Counted from the stretch's first letter, positions 1-9,461 are shown. The stretch is 64,000 nt of DNA from Spirochaetae bacterium HGW-Spirochaetae-1 (GCA_002839375.1 PGXY01000010.1:1-64000); one strand, 5' to 3'. The notes: a model not told the origin generated them from the letters alone. Translations and numbers: made by a program.

Positions 1-68
1 AGCAGTGTGTGGAGAAATTTCTCTGGTTTGAAGAGGCATACCGTAAAAGGCTGGCCCTGTATTTTTAA
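1..68 (+). CDS. Possible 3' end of a gene entering from the left
   Basis: Reading frame 3 is open from the window edge and gives about 21 residues ending in LALYF before a TAA at 66-68. A GGGGTCAGAGCCT motif follows 14 bases later. That motif often accompanies REP-associated (IS200-like) transposase genes, so this could be the C-terminus of one, but 21 residues are too few to identify a family. The frame could also be open by chance. Confidence 0.25.
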   Translation, partial: QCVEKFLWFEEAYRKRLALYF

Positions 69-81
69 AGAAATATACCGT

Positions 82-94
82 GGGGTCAGAGCCT
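82..94 (+). repeat. GGGGTCAGAGCCT motif, copy 1
   Basis: One of four copies of this short motif in the window (also 3169-3180 on the minus strand, 9199-9210 and 9227-9239). All lie in intergenic gaps of the left flank. Confidence 0.6.
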
Positions 95-201
95 TTGATT
101 AGTAAATGACTGCCGGGAAAGATTCCTGCTTTGAATAAGATATATCGGCTGAAAAAATCGAAGGAATATGCAGGAATGCAATTGTGGTTCAACCGGCATT
201 A

Positions 202-1683
202 TCAGCGGTGAGTTATATGGTGCTTCAGTTTAAGGAGCCAGAGTGCAATTCTGGTGGCCATATCCTGTTTCTCGCCATGCGAATCTGAACCATTATCTGA
301 TGCAATATCAGTGTTATTGAGATCTATCATTTTCGCATCGGGCCCGTACATACCGGAGAACATTTTTAATACATTTTTTTTCACCATGCCCCGCAGCGGT
401 ATATTGGCGATGAGACCATACATGGCTGCGCCTCCTTCATGGGCCAGGTGAGGATTTTTCTTTACATGGACCACTGAGGCTTTAAGGTCTTTCAGATATT
501 GCTTTACTACCTCAAGATGCAGTGGCGTCACCATGGCATGCAGGGCTGCCGGGCGCTGGAGCCGGTCGATCTGCCATCCCCGTTTTTCCATCTGGTCACC
601 CACGGCATAAATGTTTACATCTCCGCTGATTGAGCAGTATGAGAACAGGCTCGTCAAAGGCTTGCCGATCACCTCCAGTTCCGGTATGGAGTTTATGCCA
701 TTCATGAGTCCCTGTGTTGCTTTGAGTGTATCAGCGGCGATTTTCATGTAACCGTTTTGGCCGATGGACTGGATTGCTGCCCATGCTGCCGCATAGGCGC
801 CGCCGGGCCTTGTTCCCAACAGTGCCGGCGAGGCGAATATCCCGCCAGGCCAGTTTTCAAAGACGAAGAACTGGTAAGTCATGATATCGAGGCTCCGATA
901 AAGAATAGTGGATGCACCTTTGGCGGCGAAACCATATTTGTGGGTGTCGGCAGAAATGGATGTAACTCCTGGCACGCGAAAATCCCAGAGGGGAAGTTTG
1001 TGGCCCAATTTCTCGATAAAGGGAAGGAGATATCCTCCCACACAGGCATCAACATGGAGGGGGATATTTTTCGCCAGGGACAGAGCCCCCAGTTTTTCTA
1101 TAGGATCAATGATGCCATGAGGATATTCGGGAGCCGACCCCAGGATCATAATAGTGCGTCGGTTGATGAGCTTTTCAACGGCCTTTACATCGACCTGCCA
1201 GTTGTCATCCAGGGGAGCATGAACTGCTTTTACATTAAAATATTCTGCCGCCTTTTCCCATGCCACATGAGCCGTTACGGGAAGAATCATCTCGGGTTTA
1301 CGGATCCAGGGTTTTTTTGCCCGGGCCAGGTCCCGGTAGGTTTTAACGGCGAGAAGGCAGCTTTCTGTGCCTCCCGATGTCATGACACCGCAGACATTCC
1401 GGTCGCCGTGCAGCATATTAGCCGTCATACGCACTACTTCAGTCTCTATTTTTTTCAGGCTTTTAAATACTGCCGGGTTAAGGCCATTGGCGGACAGAAA
1501 TTTCCCATACGCATCCATGAGCAGGCCGGAATGTTCCTCTCCCAGGTAATAGACCAGGCTCCATGTTCTGAGCTGTTTATATGCTGGATCAGTAGTTGCA
1601 AAGGATTCAAGGTCTTTTAAAATATCCTTACGCTTTCTTCCTTTTTCCGGGATCATTATAGAATGAGGGTCTGTCTGTTTCAT
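202..1683 (-). CDS. Sphingosine-1-phosphate lyase-like PLP-dependent enzyme
   Basis: A 493-residue member of the group II PLP decarboxylase/lyase fold. Seen: TSGGTES at about 102-108 (phosphate-binding turn), HVDACVGG around 210-217 with the ring-nitrogen Asp at 212, and SADTHKYG at 244-251 with the Schiff-base Lys at about 249. The HVDAC...GG and DTHKYG wording resembles eukaryotic Dpl1/SPL and the bacterial SPL-like enzymes more than glutamate decarboxylases. Such enzymes cleave long-chain-base phosphates to an aldehyde and phosphoethanolamine; the real substrate here is unknown. No N-terminal membrane anchor is obvious, as in bacterial homologues. The gene starts 23 bases after the stop of the DUF819 transporter gene, so the two probably share a transcript. 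A tyrosine or glutamate decarboxylase function is the main alternative. Confidence 0.85.
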   Translation of the reverse strand: MKQTDPHSIMIPEKGRKRKDILKDLESFATTDPAYKQLRTWSLVYYLGEEHSGLLMDAYGKFLSANGLNPAVFKSLKKIETEVVRMTANMLHGDRNVCGVMTSGGTESCLLAVKTYRDLARAKKPWIRKPEMILPVTAHVAWEKAAEYFNVKAVHAPLDDNWQVDVKAVEKLINRRTIMILGSAPEYPHGIIDPIEKLGALSLAKNIPLHVDACVGGYLLPFIEKLGHKLPLWDFRVPGVTSISADTHKYGFAAKGASTILYRSLDIMTYQFFVFENWPGGIFASPALLGTRPGGAYAAAWAAIQSIGQNGYMKIAADTLKATQGLMNGINSIPELEVIGKPLTSLFSYCSISGDVNIYAVGDQMEKRGWQIDRLQRPAALHAMVTPLHLEVVKQYLKDLKASVVHVKKNPHLAHEGGAAMYGLIANIPLRGMVKKNVLKMFSGMYGPDAKMIDLNNTDIASDNGSDSHGEKQDMATRIALWLLKLKHHITHR

Positions 1684-1706
1684 GGTCTGCTCCTTGTCCG
1701 GATTTA

Positions 1707-2861
1707 TTAAAAAAGATATTTATAAAGATAGGCGAATGATATACCCAGATAATTACCGATGGCGTATCCTATAATACCCGTTGTCAGTCCCGAAAGGATG
1801 ACCTCTCGGTTTTTCAGGGCCGCCGCCACAACGGGTACAAAGGGCGGTGAGCAAATGGCCGATGTGGAAGTGACAAGGAATGTGTCCGTGTCTATCCGAA
1901 AAATTCTGCAGAGCAGTGCATGGATAAGCATGCTGCCAAAAATCATGAGAATCACAAAAAGCATGAGCAGGTAATTGATGTTGATAATTTTATCAATTTT
2001 TGCCATAGATGCAACCACAATACAGAAAATATAAATAATATACATGCCGGCCTGAAAGGTGTTCTCGATAGCCCGTACCCTCGGAATGAATGAAGCCGTT
2101 ATACCCAGAGTCGTTATGGTGAGGATTGCCGCCGATGTGGCCATACTTTGGGGGACAATGAGGGTCAGAGCATAGCCTGAGGCGGTGATAAAAATGGAAA
2201 GTAAAAATGCCATGGCAAGAGGACCTTTTTTCCCTTTTGTCAGCATGGTTTTGTAAGATGAAATATCCTCATTTTCCGGATTGTTGCCTGTCTCAAAATT
2301 CTGTTCATTGGAAGAGAAGGGAAGAAGAAATAAATTAAAGAACCGTTGTCCAACGGCAATTATAAAGAAAATATAAATGAATGAAATCAGCGTATCATAA
2401 CTGTGAATAATTATAAAGGTATCGGGGGTCACGGATAGGGCTGATTTGATGGCTGCCAGATTGGGGGTGCCTCCCGTGTATACACCGATGCTCATTCCGG
2501 CGATTTTCCATGCCTCGGGGTCAGAGCCTCTTATCATCAAGTATCCGGCGAGGGACAGAGCCAGGACCGCAACAACAGCCAGGGCCATGGAAAGGAGAGC
2601 CTTGCCGGCAAGTTTAAACCATTTTTTCACGTCCATGGAAAATAGGAGCAAGGGAAGGGCCAGGATGACGGCTATGTCAGCGGTCATGGACTGGTATGTT
2701 GCCAGTTCTACGGGAATAAGTCCTGAATTGCCTAGAATAATCCCCAGTGTGTAGCAAAGAACAACGGCTCCTATTTTATTAATGAATGTAAACCGGACGC
2801 AGAGATAGAGAATGATTGCCGGGGAAAGGATGTAGAGTCCGATTAGAACAGGCGCTGGCAT
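1707..2861 (-). CDS. DUF819 family membrane protein (first paralogue)
   Basis: 384 residues, almost entirely hydrophobic, with about ten predicted membrane segments and a short hydrophilic loop near 195-215. The GVYTGGTPNLAAI motif in the middle and the CSPPFVPVVAAALKNRE motif near the C-terminus are typical of DUF819 (YjcL-like) proteins, whose substrate is not established. It is the upstream gene of a probable two-gene unit with the SPL-like lyase, which suggests a transporter for a substrate or product of that enzyme (inference). A second copy with the same motifs is encoded at 7904-9055. Confidence 0.85.
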   Translation of the reverse strand: MPAPVLIGLYILSPAIILYLCVRFTFINKIGAVVLCYTLGIILGNSGLIPVELATYQSMTADIAVILALPLLLFSMDVKKWFKLAGKALLSMALAVVAVLALSLAGYLMIRGSDPEAWKIAGMSIGVYTGGTPNLAAIKSALSVTPDTFIIIHSYDTLISFIYIFFIIAVGQRFFNLFLLPFSSNEQNFETGNNPENEDISSYKTMLTKGKKGPLAMAFLLSIFITASGYALTLIVPQSMATSAAILTITTLGITASFIPRVRAIENTFQAGMYIIYIFCIVVASMAKIDKIININYLLMLFVILMIFGSMLIHALLCRIFRIDTDTFLVTSTSAICSPPFVPVVAAALKNREVILSGLTTGIIGYAIGNYLGISFAYLYKYLF

Positions 2862-3388
2862 GGTTGTCCCTCATCTACTTTTGTTTATTGGTTACAGATC
2901 GTTGATAATGCACTCATACGAAATATAATGCACTTAAGTGAAGTCTTAGATTGAATGGTCCTTTTGTCAAGTAATAATTTATGGGAGTTTCTGGGAATTA
3001 AGTTTAGTATTTTCCACAACAATGAATAAAACTGATTTTTTCAGACGGTCTCATTGCTATCGTGATTATTAAAGCTGCTGCTGCTATTGCGTTGAGAAGG
3101 CCAGGTGTTTTCTCTTTGTATTAAAGGTGAACCCCTAAAAGTTGAGATGAGTGATGATTCACAGACAGGGCTCTGACCCCTGGTGTTCACTACGCATCAA
3201 CTTTTTGGATGCATGGCTAAAATGTTCTTGATATACATATCCTCATATGCAAATATTTACCGCATAATCGTAATGAATTGCCTGTATGCGCCGGGTAACG
3301 GCACATATTGCCCTGGATGCTCTCAGGGGATTATGAAAGAATTATATTCAGTTATCGATAGAATAATAATAAAAAAAAAGATGGAAAC
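2862..3388. other. Intergenic region between divergent DUF819 and tetR genes
   Basis: No credible gene seen. It contains a run of GCT triplets near 3073, a reverse-strand GGGGTCAGAGCC motif, and AT-rich sequence just before the tetR start that probably holds its promoter. Short open frames here lack ribosome binding sites. Confidence 0.5.
3169..3180 (-). repeat. GGGGTCAGAGCC motif, copy 2 (reverse strand)
   Basis: Same 12-base motif as at 82-94, here inverted, in the gap upstream of the TetR gene. Confidence 0.55.
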
Positions 3389-4039
3389 ATGACCAGCAAA
3401 GAAAGAAAAATCTGGGAAAAAGAACAGAAGAGAAACAGGATAATTGATATCGCTCAGGAAATATTTTTTTCCAAGGGTTTCGACACTGCGACGATGGACG
3501 AGATTGCCAAGTCGGCTGGTTATAACAAGCGAACCATGTATCTTTATTTTAAGGACAAGGAGGATCTTTTCCTTGCCGTGGTTCTGCGGGGTCAGAAGAT
3601 TCTTGTCACAAAACTTGAGGAAGCTTTCCATAGTCCTGCAACGCAGGGGACTATCATTTATAACCTGGGGAACGCCTTTTTCCGTTTTTCCCTGGAATAC
3701 CCGGATTTTTTCAATCTTATAATGATATATGAAGCACGAAGCAGGGACTATTTTAAAAAAGATGAGGTTCCAGATTCGGATTCTTTCAAGGATCAGTGTC
3801 ATGAGGCCTCGGACCGGTATGGCAGGTTTGTCATCGAGGCCATAGAAATAGGTAAAAAGAGCGGTCTTATCAAAAGCGAACTCACTGCGCAGCAGCTCAT
3901 GCTCATCCTCTGGGGTGAGGTCTTCGGTGTTATGCAGATCATTCTCATTCGGAAAGATCATTTTAACGAAGCTTACGGCATAACACCCGAGGAGCTTTTC
4001 AATAATTTCATGCGGTTTACGGAAAAAGCATTGAGCTGA
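3389..4039 (+). CDS. TetR/AcrR family transcriptional regulator
   Basis: 216 residues. The N-terminal helix-turn-helix is clear: IIDIAQEIFFSKGFDTATMD followed by EIAKSAGYNKRTMYLYFKDK at about 17-56. The C-terminal ligand-binding half is all helical and diverges from well-studied members, as usual. The start follows GATGGAAAC, a weak ribosome site. The target is not evident: the neighbour on the left is divergent (DUF819-lyase unit) and is the most likely regulated locus besides itself (inference). Confidence 0.9.
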   Translation: MTSKERKIWEKEQKRNRIIDIAQEIFFSKGFDTATMDEIAKSAGYNKRTMYLYFKDKEDLFLAVVLRGQKILVTKLEEAFHSPATQGTIIYNLGNAFFRFSLEYPDFFNLIMIYEARSRDYFKKDEVPDSDSFKDQCHEASDRYGRFVIEAIEIGKKSGLIKSELTAQQLMLILWGEVFGVMQIILIRKDHFNEAYGITPEELFNNFMRFTEKALS

Positions 4040-4072
4040 AGCAACGCGAGAGGATGTGGTAAGATCGTTAAT

Positions 4073-4975
4073 TCAAAGTTGATGGTTTTTAGTATACCTG
4101 ATGTTGCGGGCCGTCAGACCAATTCTTCCCGTATCGAGGCTTTCCCCTGGTATTATTCGACGCAGTTCGTCAACGCTTATTATTTTTTCGATATAGTCGT
4201 TCATGCCGTTTATCCTTTTAAGCGCCTCCCCGGCCGCTCCTTCCAGCAGCGCCGCATAACTGGTCCGCAGAATTTTCCCGTCGATGATATCGCGGTATTC
4301 AATAGTACCATCCAGGTCTGACAGGCGGTCTCTTCGGGGTACATTGGCGTAAAAGAGACCAAGGTTTTCCGGTTCCCTCATGGTGAAGCGAAGGATATGA
4401 TAGGGCAGGCGCCGCATGAAAAGTCTGTTCATTGAAATCTGGCGGCGAAGCGCTTTGCGCAGATGCTGTTCCTGCAGACCGAAGATATGGTGTAAGGTCT
4501 TTCCGAAAATCAGTCCCTGCAGGTCGTCAGTTGCTATATTTTTCTGAACAGTAACGGGCGATGCTACACAGAGGTCCAGGCGGGTCTCCAGATATCGGTG
4601 CATATACCGGGCACGTGTGCTTTTCTCCGGTTCATTGTCATAATAGTTGCCTGAAAGATAATAAATAACGGGATGAAAAAAGATATCAAGAACGCAGTGT
4701 GATATATATCCGGCGATGAAAGCCAGGTCGCCATGCGATGGTCCGGCATCGAGCATGTTTAAAATAAGGGTGTTTGTCGGCTCTCCGGTTACACCGTGCA
4801 TGGCCTCGGAAAGGCTGCACAGGGAATGGTCCTTGCTGTAAAAGAGGATATCGGGGGCGATGGAGCCCAGGTAATAACTGGACAGGTTTTCCTGAACAGT
4901 ATTTTTCATGGCGCCTTCTACCATCCGGGTTTGCAGGGTGCGGGCAAAAAAGAGGTGTGTGTTTTCCTTTGGCAT
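4073..4975 (-). CDS. Zinc-dependent phospholipase C-like protein
   Basis: 300 residues from the chosen ATG at 4975, which has AAGGA eight bases upstream; an upstream in-frame ATG at 5032 adds 19 residues with no ribosome site. It matches the zinc-dependent phospholipase C (PF00882-like) family: an early HLFFAR, then YYLGSIAPDI, then GDLAFIAGYISHCVLDIFFHP, supplying His and Asp residues placed like zinc ligands. No signal peptide is visible, so a cytoplasmic role is likely, as for most bacterial members annotated only as hydrolases. Divergent from the rRNA methyltransferase gene. Confidence 0.75.
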   Translation of the reverse strand: MPKENTHLFFARTLQTRMVEGAMKNTVQENLSSYYLGSIAPDILFYSKDHSLCSLSEAMHGVTGEPTNTLILNMLDAGPSHGDLAFIAGYISHCVLDIFFHPVIYYLSGNYYDNEPEKSTRARYMHRYLETRLDLCVASPVTVQKNIATDDLQGLIFGKTLHHIFGLQEQHLRKALRRQISMNRLFMRRLPYHILRFTMREPENLGLFYANVPRRDRLSDLDGTIEYRDIIDGKILRTSYAALLEGAAGEALKRINGMNDYIEKIISVDELRRIIPGESLDTGRIGLTARNIRYTKNHQL

Positions 4976-5205
4976 GCGTGTATCCTTGATATATTTGATA
5001 AATACCAGGGTCGGGTAAATGTTTGCATACATCTTTTTATGATATCAGGGTTGATCCGTCAAGCCTATAAAAGGCTTGCATAATGGACGGTTTCCCGTGA
5101 AATGGGTATTGTCGGGAATATGGGGATAACAGTTTATCGGAAAAATGATTTACTCCATGGGCCGGCCCGCCTTGGCCGCATACTTTGCATTTCAGGAAAA
5201 ACATC

Positions 5206-6339
5206 ATGACGACATTTACAATCGCGGTTACCTGTTCATTCGGCATTGAGTCAGTTCTGGTGAGAGAGCTGAACAGGCTGGGAATCACAGAAAATATCGC
5301 CGTGGAAAACGGCCGGATAACCTTTCCGGGGTCCGCCGGCGATGTGGTGCGGTGCAACCTCTGGCTTCGCTGCGCTGACCGGGTTTATCTTGAGATGGCA
5401 AGGTTCGGAGCCGTGGACTTCGAAGAACTTTTTCAGGGAACTCTCGCCGTCCCCTGGGAGGAAATTATCCCCATGGACGGCACTATGCATGTCGTGGGAA
5501 AGTCGGTGAAGTCGAAACTCCACAGTGTGCCGGATTGTCAGGCCATTGTAAAAAAGGCCGTGGTTGAATCCATGAAGCGGAAACACCGGCTCACTATTTT
5601 CCCCGAGGACGGTCCGCTCTTCCGTATCGAGATATCCATGCTGAAGGATACGGCCATCATTTCCATGGACACCAGTGGGGTGGGACTGCATAAGCGGGGG
5701 TACCGCGAGGAGGGAGGTGAGGCGCCCCTGCGGGAGACGCTGGCCGCCGCTCTTATATATCTGTCGCGATGGCGGCCCGAACGTATCCTGGCCGATCCCC
5801 TGTGCGGTTCCGCCACTATTCCCATTGAAGCGGCTCTTATGGGATGTAATATTGCTCCGGGGATTAACCGCTCTTTCGCAGCCCAGGAATGGGATTTTCT
5901 TGGCAGGGACATCTGGGAAAGGGAACGGGCTGCAGCGCGTGAAGCCGTGACCGATATTCCCCTTACCATACTTGCCTCTGATAATGACCAGCGGGTTTTC
6001 AAAAAGGCCCGTGAAAATGCCCGACGGGCCGGGGTGCTTGAGAAAATCACTTTTCAGAAAAAGCCCGTTGAAGAATTCAGCACACGAAAAAAATACGGAT
6101 GCGTAATATGCAATCCGCCTTACGGTGAACGGCTGGGAAGCAATGACGAGGTCACAGCCCTGTACAAGAATATGGGGACGGTACTGAGCCAGCTCGATTC
6201 CTGGTCTCTCTTTATCCTGACGGGACATGAGGAATTCGAGAATCACTTCGGGCGGAAGGCAGACAAAAACCGAAAATTGTATAATGGCAAGATAAAGACA
6301 TACCTGTATCAATATCTGGGACAACTCCCTCCCCGTTAA
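5206..6339 (+). CDS. THUMP-domain class I methyltransferase, RlmL-type (23S rRNA guanine-N2)
   Basis: 377 residues from ATG 5206, with AGGA about eight bases before it. A longer reading from a TTG at 5185 is unlikely. Order: N-terminal ferredoxin-like/THUMP region (to about residue 155), then a Rossmann methyltransferase with DPLCGSATIP (motif I, about 197-206) and NPPYGER (motif IV, about 310). The DPxCGSGT plus NPPYG pair is diagnostic for N2-guanine methyltransferases of the RlmL/RlmK-N and YpsC type. It is YpsC/RlmL-N length, without the RlmK half of the E. coli fusion. Confidence 0.9.
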   Translation: MTTFTIAVTCSFGIESVLVRELNRLGITENIAVENGRITFPGSAGDVVRCNLWLRCADRVYLEMARFGAVDFEELFQGTLAVPWEEIIPMDGTMHVVGKSVKSKLHSVPDCQAIVKKAVVESMKRKHRLTIFPEDGPLFRIEISMLKDTAIISMDTSGVGLHKRGYREEGGEAPLRETLAAALIYLSRWRPERILADPLCGSATIPIEAALMGCNIAPGINRSFAAQEWDFLGRDIWERERAAAREAVTDIPLTILASDNDQRVFKKARENARRAGVLEKITFQKKPVEEFSTRKKYGCVICNPPYGERLGSNDEVTALYKNMGTVLSQLDSWSLFILTGHEEFENHFGRKADKNRKLYNGKIKTYLYQYLGQLPPR

Positions 6340-6392
6340 AGCGGTACTGCAAGGGCGCAGAACCGAAAAAGACTTGAAGGATATTTCCCTGT

Positions 6393-7847
6393 GTGGTTAC
6401 AATAGGCATGCCCGGGATAGAAGAAATAATTCGAAAAAGCGATTCCGAACTGCGGCGTTTTGAGCAGCGTCTCCGTTTTCCCCCCATTATGGAAGAACTG
6501 TTTAATGTGTATGATCATCAGCGTTCTCTGAGTATTCTCAGGGTTGCCCTTATCCTCGCCTTTTTACTTTATGCAGGGTTCGGCGTTCTCGATATTTATA
6601 TGGCGCCAAATTCGGTTCATGCCATCTGGATAATCCGCTTTGCCGTGGTCTGTCCCGCCATCGGGCTGCTTTTTTTAATGACATTCATGCGCATGTTTTA
6701 CTCGGTAAAGCTTGTGGTTGTTTCTCTCGTAGTCCTGCTGGCTGGATATGGAATCATCGGCATGCTGGTCATTGCCGACGATCCCGATACGGGGCAGCTC
6801 TATTACGCGGGACTTATACTTGTTATCATGTGGGCATGCGTTCTCATGCAGATGCGTTTCAGAAATGTCAGCATCATCTGCTGGTTAATCGTCCTGGGTT
6901 ATGAGTACACGGCGGTTGTTCCCCTCCATATGCTCGAGTCCGAAGAGACAGTGAGGATATTCATCAGTAATAACTTTTTCTTTATATCGGCCAACATAAT
7001 CGGGATGATTTCCAGCTATCTTATTGAAAGATCGGTCAGGAGAGATTTTATCAATGGACTTCTGCTCGAGGAAAGAAATCGCAATATCGAGTTCGAGAAA
7101 AACGAATTGAAATCACGTGACGAGCGTATCCATAAGGAACTGGTTATGGCTCGTAATATCCAGCAGCAGCTGATCCCCTCACGGCAGCCGCGCGATAATA
7201 TCTGCTCCCTCTATGTTCCCATGGAAATGGTTGGTGGTGATTTCTATGATTTCATCCCGTTCCGCGAAGAAAATCTCATGGGAATTTTTATCAGTGATGT
7301 GACGGGTCACGGTATTTCCTCTTCGCTCATCACGGCCATGATAAAAAGTCTCGTGCTCCAGGCCTATTCCTTAAAAAATGATCCCGCAGCATTACTGCTG
7401 CACATAAACACCCTGCTGGTGAATCAGACAGGAGGAAAATTTATCACGGCATTTTACGGAATCTATGATTACGGGACCGGAACCATGACCTATGCCAATG
7501 CCGGACACAATCCTCCCTATATAATAACAGCATGGAAGGCCGACACCCTGGCAGTGGAAGCCTGTTTTCCTCTGGCGGCCTTCACCGGAGATGACCTGAA
7601 ACGGTTTGGCAAACTGTACCGGAATGATACTGTAACACTGCAGCGGGGAAGCAAGCTTCTTCTCTATACGGACGGATTCCAGGAAGTTCCGTGGCCCGGT
7701 GGTGATGAAGGGATTGCCGGATTCTTGCAGTCGATTCATGGGCTTCCCTGTGGAGAATTCATACAGGTACTCAATGACCGCCTTGTGAAGGTCAACGGTT
7801 CAGATATGTTTCAGGATGATATCTGTCTCATATGTATCGATGTTTAA
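6393..7847 (+). CDS. Membrane-anchored SpoIIE-type (PP2C) serine phosphatase
   Basis: 484 residues. Six hydrophobic segments occupy about 47-212, then a charged, probably coiled linker (215-255), then a PPM/SpoIIE phosphatase domain with GGDFYDF (281-287), DVTGHG (302-307), NAGHNPP and YTDGFQE, giving the metal-binding Asp residues. Such proteins dephosphorylate anti-anti-sigma-type partners after sensing through the membrane region. The start is GTG 6393 with AAGGA 12-16 bases upstream; ATG 6408 is an alternative. No sensor kinase or STAS gene is next to it. Confidence 0.9.
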   Translation: MVTIGMPGIEEIIRKSDSELRRFEQRLRFPPIMEELFNVYDHQRSLSILRVALILAFLLYAGFGVLDIYMAPNSVHAIWIIRFAVVCPAIGLLFLMTFMRMFYSVKLVVVSLVVLLAGYGIIGMLVIADDPDTGQLYYAGLILVIMWACVLMQMRFRNVSIICWLIVLGYEYTAVVPLHMLESEETVRIFISNNFFFISANIIGMISSYLIERSVRRDFINGLLLEERNRNIEFEKNELKSRDERIHKELVMARNIQQQLIPSRQPRDNICSLYVPMEMVGGDFYDFIPFREENLMGIFISDVTGHGISSSLITAMIKSLVLQAYSLKNDPAALLLHINTLLVNQTGGKFITAFYGIYDYGTGTMTYANAGHNPPYIITAWKADTLAVEACFPLAAFTGDDLKRFGKLYRNDTVTLQRGSKLLLYTDGFQEVPWPGGDEGIAGFLQSIHGLPCGEFIQVLNDRLVKVNGSDMFQDDICLICIDV

Positions 7848-7903
7848 GGCGGCAACGCTGCAGGAATTCATAGATGAATAAGAGCAGCAATTCTCCGGTG
7901 CTG

Positions 7904-9055
7904 TCACATGAAAAAGTTCTTCAGGGTATAGGCAATGGATATGCCCAGGTAATTGCCCACCACCCAGCCCAGTATTCCTGTCAGGACGCCGGAAACCACC
8001 ACCTCTTTGTTTTTCAGTGCCGCGGCCACCATGGGAACGAAGGGCGGCGAGAAGACCAGCGCGGTCGAAGTTATAATATGCGTATCGGCATCAACACGGA
8101 AAATCGCGGAGAATATCAGATGGATTATAGCCGTTCCGAAAACCGCGATGCTCACATAACCGATCATTGCCGGTGCGGTGTTGATGAGCTTTGATAGGTC
8201 CGCCATGGAACTGACGACGAGGGAAAATATGAGGATGATGAAATAGCCCAGCTGAAAGGTCATGCGAATCTTTCTGACGGCGGGCACGAAGGAAAAGACA
8301 ACTCCCAGTGTGGTGATAGTCAGTATGGCTACTACCATGCTGATTTCTTTGGGAACAATCAGTGTCAGTCCGCCGCCCACAGCGAATATGACTATGGCCA
8401 GTGCCAAGGCTCCCAGGAGCGGAAGAATACCCTCCTTCCTGATTCCGCGGAACGAGGTCATGAATCCTTCATTTCCCGATTCAGCGTCACTGTTCCCGGC
8501 AGATTTGAAGGGGGGCAGAACCTTCAGAAGGAGTCGCTGCATGAAGGATATGAGCATGAATATGTACAGGGCGCCTACGACAACATCGGACGTATGGACA
8601 GCGAGATATATCGTAGGATCCATCCTGAGGGCGGTGCCTATGGCGGCCAGGTTTGGAGTGCCTCCCGTGTAACAGCCTATGAGCATTCCCGAAACCTTCC
8701 AGCTTTCATTGCCGATGGATTCGTGGAAAATAAGGAAGGCTATCGTGGTGGATATTATAACGGCCGCTATGGAACTGAAAAAGGATATCATGGTCTTACC
8801 GGCAAGGCGAAACCATCCTCTTATATTCAGGGAAAAAAAGAGCAGTGGAAGGGCTACGGGAATGGTGAGGGTCAGGAAGGTGTCCTGAATCTTGAAAAAA
8901 TCCCCGGGCAATATGCCCGTGTTACCGATGATTCCCCCTGCAATATAGCAAATGACCACGGCTCCCAGCTTGTCGAGGAAGGCGTAACGGTCGCAAAGAT
9001 ACATTACCAACGCCGGGAAAAGAATAAAAAATGCTATCATGCTTATTTTTATCAT
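7904..9055 (-). CDS. DUF819 family membrane protein (second paralogue)
   Basis: 383 residues, closely similar in layout to the protein at 1707-2861: GCYTGGTPNLAAIG in the middle, a hydrophilic loop near 190-210, and a C-terminal FSPPFVPMVAAALKNKE. About ten membrane helices. Transcribed alone and convergent with the phosphatase gene. Two copies within 6 kb suggest duplication; here no lyase gene accompanies it. Confidence 0.85.
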   Translation of the reverse strand: MIKISMIAFFILFPALVMYLCDRYAFLDKLGAVVICYIAGGIIGNTGILPGDFFKIQDTFLTLTIPVALPLLFFSLNIRGWFRLAGKTMISFFSSIAAVIISTTIAFLIFHESIGNESWKVSGMLIGCYTGGTPNLAAIGTALRMDPTIYLAVHTSDVVVGALYIFMLISFMQRLLLKVLPPFKSAGNSDAESGNEGFMTSFRGIRKEGILPLLGALALAIVIFAVGGGLTLIVPKEISMVVAILTITTLGVVFSFVPAVRKIRMTFQLGYFIILIFSLVVSSMADLSKLINTAPAMIGYVSIAVFGTAIIHLIFSAIFRVDADTHIITSTALVFSPPFVPMVAAALKNKEVVVSGVLTGILGWVVGNYLGISIAYTLKNFFM

Positions 9056-9198
9056 GGATTCCTCCCTGTATCTATTGAGAGCATGGTTTTTTGTAATATT
9101 CTATGAAAAATAATTCAAGTCAATAAAAAAAAATACACTATCGTGGTTGAAGTGATTGTTTTATCCCGCATCAGGCAGAAGCGTTCTTTGACCCGGCA

Positions 9199-9210
9199 GG
9201 GTCAGAGCCT
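9199..9210 (+). repeat. GGGTCAGAGCCT motif, copy 3
   Basis: Lacks one leading G compared with the others. It lies 16 bases before copy 4 in the same gap. Confidence 0.55.
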
Positions 9211-9226
9211 GAATTTTACCTCCAGC

Positions 9227-9239
9227 GGGGTCAGAGCCT
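9227..9239 (+). repeat. GGGGTCAGAGCCT motif, copy 4
   Basis: Exact copy of the 13-base motif at 82-94. The closely spaced pair with copy 3 suggests remnants of a REP-like unit between the DUF819 and cysE genes (56-base-pair AT-rich stretch plus this pair fill most of 9056-9374). Confidence 0.55.
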
Positions 9240-9374
9240 CTAATCGTAACATCCATGAATAAAGTTATACTCATTTGTTTAACCATACCGTGAATATGGA
9301 GATTGACCCGGGCAGGGCAGCCAGGAGAAATAACCATAACCGCCTGGTTCATGTTGTTGAAATATGAATATGTA

Positions 9375-9403
9375 TTGACAGGACCGTGGCATGCAAGTGA
9401 TTC
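9375..9403 (+). promoter_or_regulatory. Candidate sigma-70 promoter for cysE
   Basis: A perfect TTGACA at 9375-9380, a 17-base spacer, then TGATTC as a weak -10 at 9398-9403. It sits about 60 bases before the cysE start. Downstream at 9419-9443, CGCTACG and CGTAG can form a leader hairpin. Confidence 0.4.
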
Positions 9404-9461
9404 TAGCTCTTTTGTAAGGGCGCTACGCATTTCCGTAGGGCATTTTCCGAGGACTAAAGAC

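Noticed and set aside
757-1620. Plus-strand 287-residue open frame opposite the lyase gene
   Set aside because: It runs antisense to a well-supported PLP enzyme, has odd composition and no motif or ribosome site.
3183-3392. Short open frame upstream of the TetR gene
   Set aside because: No ribosome site, no family pattern, and it overlaps the TetR start region.
5251-6324. Antisense open frame over the rRNA methyltransferase gene
   Set aside because: A shadow of a gene with clear motifs; no start signal.
9303-9461. Longer N-terminus for serine acetyltransferase
   Set aside because: The ribosome site GAGGA and the family N-terminus support ATG 9462; the extension resembles nothing.
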